From positions 1-20,131 of the forward strand of contig DVLH01000164.1 of NCBI GenBank assembly GCA_018715585.1: a DNA stretch of 20,131 nt, read 5' to 3'. Positions 16,177 through 20,131 of this stretch are shown in pieces. This DNA is from Candidatus Aphodomonas merdavium (GTDB taxonomy: Bacteria; Bacillota; Clostridia; Christensenellales; Aristaeellaceae). The position numbers and the translations under genes are program-made. The stretch's first letter is position 1. Every line of letters starts with the position of its first letter. The notes under the pieces are model-generated. The model made no database searches, was not told the origin of the DNA, and was given only the letters and a program-made list of their open reading frames with translations.

Positions 16177-16436
16177 AAAGCCAGGAAATTGCGGTCGCCC
16201 CCGGCGGGTGCCTGCGCTCACAGCCCGTGGCAGCGTTTGTCTGCGCGGCGTGCGAATTTTCCTCGGAGCTGCGCATCGTTCAAGGGGAAAAAATCATCAA
16301 CGCAAAGTCCATGATGGGCGTCCTCTCGCTCGGCGCACAGCGTACAAAAACGTTGACGCTCGAGGCGGAAGGCCCTGATGAGCGGCAAGCGTTGGAACGG
16401 CTGGTTCCTATGCTAAAAAGACTGTTTTTAGGCTGA
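16173..16436 (+). CDS. Crh-like HPr family protein lacking His15
   Basis: An 87-residue HPr-fold protein, the normal size. In HPr the loop GLHARPA carries His15, which passes phosphate in the sugar phosphotransferase system. Here the same place reads CLRSQPV, so residue 15 is Arg and 17 is Gln, and the protein should not relay phosphate. The Ser46 region NAKSMMGVLSLG is intact, with Ser exactly at position 46, so phosphorylation by HPr kinase remains possible. This is the pattern of Bacillus Crh, which has Gln15 and works only as a regulator of catabolite repression, and crh also lies just after whiA (yvcL). Cysteines at 13, 24 and 27, including a CAAC motif, are unusual for HPr. GGAGG at 16155-16159 is 13 bp from the ATG. 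The name Crh is by analogy; the sequence could also be a diverged protein with another role. Confidence 0.85.
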   Translation: MKSQEIAVAPGGCLRSQPVAAFVCAACEFSSELRIVQGEKIINAKSMMGVLSLGAQRTKTLTLEAEGPDERQALERLVPMLKRLFLG

Positions 16437-16453
16437 ATTTCAGTGAATTTCCG
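16434..16453 (+). repeat. Tandem 10-bp repeat upstream of the dehydrogenase promoter
   Basis: TGAATTTCAG is followed at once by TGAATTTCCG, a tandem repeat with one mismatch and the period of a DNA helix turn. CTGAATTTCAG (16433-16443) is also a near-palindrome. The repeat begins in the stop codon of the HPr-like gene and ends 34 bp before the -35 box. It might be a regulator site, but two short copies can arise by chance. Confidence 0.3.
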
Positions 16454-16487
16454 TCTAAATCCGGCGGCATGGGACCGGCGCAATGGG

Positions 16488-16516
16488 TTGCTTTTTGTTG
16501 GTACAAATGGTATACT
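16488..16516 (+). promoter_or_regulatory. Extended -10 promoter for the 2-oxoacid dehydrogenase operon
   Basis: TTGCTT (16488-16493) and TATACT (16511-16516) are separated by 17 bp, and TGG directly before the -10 makes an extended -10 element. Transcription would start near 16523, giving a leader of about 40 nt. An in-frame ATG at 16522 would sit at or before this start, which supports the later start for the E2 gene. Confidence 0.75.
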
Positions 16517-16563
16517 AAAGTTTGGATTGTTGGGATACCTTACAAGAAGAGGAGGAGGGCGTG

Positions 16564-17907
16564 ATGGTCCCGATTATCATGCCGCGCCAGGGACAGAGCG
16601 TGGAAAGCTGCATCATTACAAAATGGCACAAAAAAGTGGGGGATTCCGTCGCACCAGGCGAAATCTTGTTTTCCTATGAGACGGACAAAGCTGCCTTTGA
16701 CGAAGAAGCGAAGGATGCTGGCATTTTGCTCGCCATCCTCCACGTGGAAGGGGATGACGTTCCGTGCTTGGAGAACGTCGCCGTCATTGGTGAGGCGGGT
16801 GAGGATCCTTCTGTATTTATAAAAAACCAGCCCACGCAGGAGGAAGCGGCGCCTGCGCAGGAACAGCAGAGCGAAGCGCCGCAGGCTGCCATTGCCGAAG
16901 CCGTCGTTGCCACAGAAAAGGTCGAAGGCCGTATTTCTCCGCGCGCCCGCGCGCTGGCGGAGCGCTCGGGAGCGGATCTCACCTTTGCGCAGGCGACAGG
17001 CCCGCACGGCCGCGTAATCGCGCGCGATGTGCAAAAGCTCATTGACGAGGGCAAAACTGTTACGCCCGCAGCGCGTGGCGTTGTTGCGCCCGGAGCAGAG
17101 GGAACTGGCCTGGGCGGGCGTGCATCGCTTCGCGATGCGACCGCACCTGCCGCAGCCGATGTGCAGGCACAGCCCGCACCGCAGGAGCCGGAGACGTGGG
17201 AGGAGAAGCTCCCCAACATCCGCAAAGTGATCGCCAAGCAGATGCACGCCTCCCTTTCGGAAATTCCGCAGCTTACGCATACGCTTACGTTCGACGCCAC
17301 GCAGCTGCTTCGCCTGCGCAAGCTCTTCAAGGAGCAGGGGGAGGCATTTGGCATGGCCGGCGTAACCATTGGCGATCTCGTCGTCTATGCGGCAAGCCGC
17401 ACGCTGGCCCAGCCGGAGCATGCTCCGCTCAATGCGCACTTCCTCGGCGATACCATCCGCTATTTCCGCAACGTGCAGATGGGCATTGCGGTAGATACGC
17501 CGCGCGGCCTGATGGTTCCAACGCTGCGGGACGCGAACAAAAAATCGCTGCTTGAAATTTCTATGGAAACAAAAGAGCTGGCAAAGGCCTGCCAGGCCGG
17601 CTCGATCAATCCTGACCTGCTTTCCGGCGCGAGCTTCACCGTTTCCAATGTCGGCGTTTATGGCATTGAAAGCTTTACGCCCGTGATCAACCCGCCGCAA
17701 ACGGGTATTCTCGGCGTTTGCGCGGTGATGGATCGCGTCCGCCCGGGCAAGGACGGCCAGCCGGAGCTGTACAAAGCCATGGCGCTTTCGCTCACCTATG
17801 ACCATCGTGCGCTTGACGGCGCGCCTGCGTCCCGTTTCATGCGCGATTTGAAACGCAACCTGGAAAACATCCAGCTGCTCTTGGGAGGCGGTGCTTACCA
17901 TGCATGA
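16564..17907 (+). CDS. Dihydrolipoamide acyltransferase (E2) of a 2-oxoacid dehydrogenase complex
   Basis: The E2 core transfers the acyl group from its lipoyl arm to CoA. Domains in order: one lipoyl domain (about 1-80) with lipoyl lysine K42 in ETDKAAF; an Ala/Glu/Gln-rich linker; an E1/E3-binding domain with RISPRARALAERSGADL and GPHGRVIARDV; a second Ala/Pro linker; and the catalytic domain with DHRALDG, where H414 and D418 are the active-site pair. The 447 residues fit a one-lipoyl E2. The ATG at 16564 follows GGAGGAGGG (16551-16559); a GTG at 16561 is possible. The E3 gene overlaps its end by 8 bp and an E1 gene follows. The substrate (pyruvate, acetoin or branched-chain oxoacid) cannot be told from the sequence alone. 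Confidence 0.92.
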   Translation: MVPIIMPRQGQSVESCIITKWHKKVGDSVAPGEILFSYETDKAAFDEEAKDAGILLAILHVEGDDVPCLENVAVIGEAGEDPSVFIKNQPTQEEAAPAQEQQSEAPQAAIAEAVVATEKVEGRISPRARALAERSGADLTFAQATGPHGRVIARDVQKLIDEGKTVTPAARGVVAPGAEGTGLGGRASLRDATAPAAADVQAQPAPQEPETWEEKLPNIRKVIAKQMHASLSEIPQLTHTLTFDATQLLRLRKLFKEQGEAFGMAGVTIGDLVVYAASRTLAQPEHAPLNAHFLGDTIRYFRNVQMGIAVDTPRGLMVPTLRDANKKSLLEISMETKELAKACQAGSINPDLLSGASFTVSNVGVYGIESFTPVINPPQTGILGVCAVMDRVRPGKDGQPELYKAMALSLTYDHRALDGAPASRFMRDLKRNLENIQLLLGGGAYHA

Positions 17908-19264
17908 TTTGATCGTTCTGGGCGGCGGCCCTGCCGGATATCTGGCCAGCGAGCGCGCTGGCCATGCGGGAATGGACGTCGTCTGCTTTGAAATGCGCGA
18001 GGTCGGCGGCGTTTGCCTCAACGAAGGCTGCATTCCCTCCAAAGCGCTGCTCAACTCCGCAAAGATTTACAGCCATGCCCTTCACGGCAAGGCGTTTGGC
18101 GTGATTGCCGATGACATCAAGCTGGACCATTCCCTCGTGGAAAAACGGCGTGAAAAGGTCGTCCGCACGCTGGTTGGCGGTGTAAAAGCGGGGCTGAAGG
18201 CCAACAAGGTCACCCTTGTGAAAGAAAAGGCCGTCATCAAGGGCTTTGTGCCCGGCGGGATCGCCGTGGAAGCAGCGGGGCAGGTTTACGAGGCGAAGAA
18301 CCTGCTGATTGCCACGGGCTCCTCGCCTGTGATGCCGCCCATCCCCGGGCTGCGCGAAGGGTATGCGGCCGGCTGGGTGCTGACCAACCGCGAAGTGCTG
18401 GCGCTGCCGGAGGTGCCGCAGAAGCTGACAATTATCGGCGGCGGCGTCATCGGCCTGGAAATGGCGGCTTATTATCAGACGGCCGGCAGCCAGGTGACGG
18501 TGGTTGAAATGCTCGACCATATCGCGGGGCCGACGGACGGGGAAATCAGCGCGCTGCTGCTTAAAGCTTATCAGGCGAAAGGCGTGCGCTTCGAGCTGGG
18601 TGCAAAGGTTGTCTCGCTCGGCGATGGAAATGTCAACTTCGAGCGCGGCGGAGAAACGATCAGCGTCGCGTCCGACAAGGTGCTCTGCTCGATCGGGCGC
18701 CGTGCAAATGTTGCGGATATCGGCCTTGAAAACATCGGCGTGGAAACGACGCGCGCCGGCATCAAAGTGGACGAGCGCTGCCGCACGAACGTGCTTAACG
18801 TATACGCCGCCGGCGACGTCAATGGCGTTTCGATGCTGGCCCATACGGCGTACCGCGAAAGCGAAGTGGCCATCAACACCATGCTCGGCAAAAAGGACCG
18901 GATGCGCTATCACGCGATTCCTTCCGTCATTTACACAGATCCCGAGGTTGCGTGCGTGGGCTACTCCGAGGAGGCCGCCAAGGCCGCTGGCATCGAATAC
19001 GATGTGCAGAAGCTTTCCATGCGCTATGCAGGGCGCTTCGTGGCGGAAAACGAGGGAGACGGCCTTTGCAAAGTGCTCGTAGACAAGAAGCACCGCAACA
19101 TCATCGGCGTGCACATGCTGGGAACGTACGCTTCCGAAATTATCTGGGGCGCCGCCGAGATGGTGGAGACCGAACTGCGCGTCAAGGATGCGCGGGAGAT
19201 CGTGTTCCCGCATCCCACCGTTTCCGAGATCATCCGCGAAGTCCTGTGGACATTCGAGGATTGA
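17900..19264 (+). CDS. lpdA: Dihydrolipoyl dehydrogenase (E3)
   Basis: E3 reoxidises the lipoyl arm of E2 with FAD and NAD+. The 454 residues are normal and there is no extra N-terminal lipoyl domain. The FAD site LGGGPAGY is near the N-terminus. The redox disulfide is C39 and C44 in GGVCLNEGCIPSK. The NAD site is IIGGGVIGLEMA, the second FAD motif is VYAAGDV, and GVHMLG precedes the C-terminal pair H438 and E443 in HPTVSE, which completes the partner subunit's active site. The ATG at 17900 is preferred because GGGAGG at 17883-17888 is 11 bp upstream; a GTG at 17891 would be only 2 bp away. It overlaps the E2 end by 8 bp. A 59-bp gap with no clear terminator leads to the E1 gene, so one operon is likely. 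Confidence 0.95.
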   Translation: MHDLIVLGGGPAGYLASERAGHAGMDVVCFEMREVGGVCLNEGCIPSKALLNSAKIYSHALHGKAFGVIADDIKLDHSLVEKRREKVVRTLVGGVKAGLKANKVTLVKEKAVIKGFVPGGIAVEAAGQVYEAKNLLIATGSSPVMPPIPGLREGYAAGWVLTNREVLALPEVPQKLTIIGGGVIGLEMAAYYQTAGSQVTVVEMLDHIAGPTDGEISALLLKAYQAKGVRFELGAKVVSLGDGNVNFERGGETISVASDKVLCSIGRRANVADIGLENIGVETTRAGIKVDERCRTNVLNVYAAGDVNGVSMLAHTAYRESEVAINTMLGKKDRMRYHAIPSVIYTDPEVACVGYSEEAAKAAGIEYDVQKLSMRYAGRFVAENEGDGLCKVLVDKKHRNIIGVHMLGTYASEIIWGAAEMVETELRVKDAREIVFPHPTVSEIIREVLWTFED

Positions 19265-19323
19265 CAAAATATCCACCCATAAATGCACGACGAATCACGT
19301 CAGAATTGGAAGGAGCCTGAACC

Positions 19324-20131
19324 ATGCCTAAATGTCAGTTTGTCGATCCCAACGAAATGCGCAAAAGCGGCTTTATCAAGTTTCAGGATATTCCCGTAAA
19401 CCAGTATCAAAAAACGGTCAAACAGTCCAAGGCGGACGGGGAAGGGTTTACGGACGCGGATTATAAGCGGATTTTCCGCGATATGGCGTATATTCGCGAG
19501 TTTGAAACGATGCTCAACCTGGTCAAAACCCGCAGCGAGTATCATGGCATCACCTACAACAACCCCGGTCCGGCCCACCTGTCGATGGGCCAGGAAGCCG
19601 CTGCCGTCGGCACTGCCTACGTGCTGGATACGAACGACTTCTGCTTTGGCAGCCACCGCAGCCACGGCGAACTGCTGGCAAAGGCTTTTTCCGCCATTGA
19701 AAAGCTGGACGATGCCGAGCTGGAAAAGATCATGCGCGAATATTTCGGCGGCAAAATCCTCAGCCGTGTTGAAGGGGACCAAAAGAGCATCAAGGAGCTC
19801 GCGATGGACTTTTTCCTCTATGGCTCCATCTCCGAAATCTTCGGCCGTGAAACGGGCTTCAACCTCGGCCTGGGCGGTTCCATGCATACGTTCTTCATGC
19901 CCTTTGGCATCTATCCCAACAACGCGCTTGTGGGCGGTTCGGCGGATATTGCCACCGGCGCTGCGCTTTATAAGCGCGTCAACCGCAAGCCCGGCATCGT
20001 CGTTGGCAACTTCGGCGACGGCGCAATCGGCTGCGGCCCCGTTTGGGAAGCGATGAACTTCGCGGCGATGGATCAGCTGACGCAGCTGTGGCCCGACGAA
20101 ATGAAAGGCGGGCTGCCGATCCTCTTTAACA
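19324..20131 (+). CDS. Thiamine diphosphate-dependent dehydrogenase E1 (alpha region), 3' end missing
   Basis: E1 decarboxylates the 2-oxoacid with thiamine diphosphate and passes the acyl group to E2. The frame is open from ATG 19324 to the window end, 269 codons, so the gene is cut. AAGGAG (19310-19315) is 8 bp upstream. Alpha-type motifs are YIREFETML, GPAHLSMGQEAAAVG, GSHRSHGELLAKA, ETGFNLGLGGSMH, and the cofactor motif starting GDGAIGCGPVWEA and reaching ILFN at the window edge. Between the HRSHGELLAKA and GLGGSMH blocks there are about 45 extra residues (near 130-175) compared with ordinary E1 alpha. The N-terminus also has about 45 residues before the usual start (KFQDIPVNQYQKTV). From memory these marks fit a large E1 in which alpha and beta are fused, but the part that would prove it lies outside the window. 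Confidence 0.87.
   Translation, partial: MPKCQFVDPNEMRKSGFIKFQDIPVNQYQKTVKQSKADGEGFTDADYKRIFRDMAYIREFETMLNLVKTRSEYHGITYNNPGPAHLSMGQEAAAVGTAYVLDTNDFCFGSHRSHGELLAKAFSAIEKLDDAELEKIMREYFGGKILSRVEGDQKSIKELAMDFFLYGSISEIFGRETGFNLGLGGSMHTFFMPFGIYPNNALVGGSADIATGAALYKRVNRKPGIVVGNFGDGAIGCGPVWEAMNFAAMDQLTQLWPDEMKGGLPILFN

Noticed and set aside
16522..16563. Earlier ATG start for the E2 gene
   Set aside because: It would lie at the predicted transcription start, has no ribosome binding site, and adds residues before the usual first strand of the lipoyl domain.
19261..19305. Promoter in front of the E1 gene
   Set aside because: TTGACA at 19261-19266 is a perfect -35 box, but no acceptable -10 lies 15-19 bp downstream, and the box overlaps the E3 stop codon.
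1..20131. CRISPR arrays, tRNA or rRNA genes, insertion sequences, phage or defence genes
   Set aside because: No regularly spaced repeats, no cloverleaf-like segments in the gaps, and no transposase, integrase or nuclease-type frames of that kind were seen. The window is housekeeping in character.

Overview
The window looks like chromosome from a high-GC member of the Firmicutes, class Clostridia or a related gut lineage. The reasons are the WhiA and HPr/Crh-like cluster, the radical-SAM/DUF2344/RNase G trio, a MutL with an endonuclease site, a MurB of the short 'SAGS' type, and the miaB-mutS-mutL-miaA order. GC is about 60% by eye, with third positions strongly biased to G or C (GCG Ala, CGC Arg, CTG Leu). 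Every gene is on the + strand. I see no tRNA, rRNA, insertion sequence, phage gene or CRISPR array.

Region 1 (1-13085) is one unbroken run of nine genes with gaps of 0-18 bp or short overlaps, probably a single long operon whose promoter lies upstream of the window. In order these are lysA (5' end missing), a B12-binding-type radical SAM protein, its DUF2344 partner, an RNase E/G family ribonuclease, miaB, mutS, mutL, miaA, and a PLP enzyme of the methionine gamma-lyase/'aluminium resistance' family. MiaA and MiaB act in sequence on A37 of tRNAs that read UNN codons (i6A, then ms2i6A). MutS and MutL form the mismatch repair core. The run ends at two successive terminator-like hairpins.

Region 2 (13086-13445) is the only gene-free stretch over 300 bp. 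It holds the two terminators, a perfect small hairpin between them, a sigma-A promoter, and a leader of about 125 nt with three small hairpins in front of murB, which starts at a TTG codon.

Region 3 (13446-16436) is the murB-rapZ-whiA-HPr-like operon, in which every gene overlaps the next. It joins cell-wall precursor synthesis to carbon-linked regulation and cell division. yvcK, usually found between rapZ and whiA, is absent here. The HPr-like protein has lost the phosphorylatable His15 but keeps Ser46, so it resembles the regulatory protein Crh.

Region 4 (16437-20131) starts with an extended -10 promoter. It encodes a 2-oxoacid dehydrogenase complex in the order E2, E3, E1. The E1 gene runs off the end of the window and carries an insertion that ordinary E1 alpha subunits lack.

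I did not find a clearly new biological system. The most interesting leads are the Crh-like protein with Arg15 and three cysteines, the unusual E1, the structured murB leader, and several housekeeping clusters missing an expected partner.
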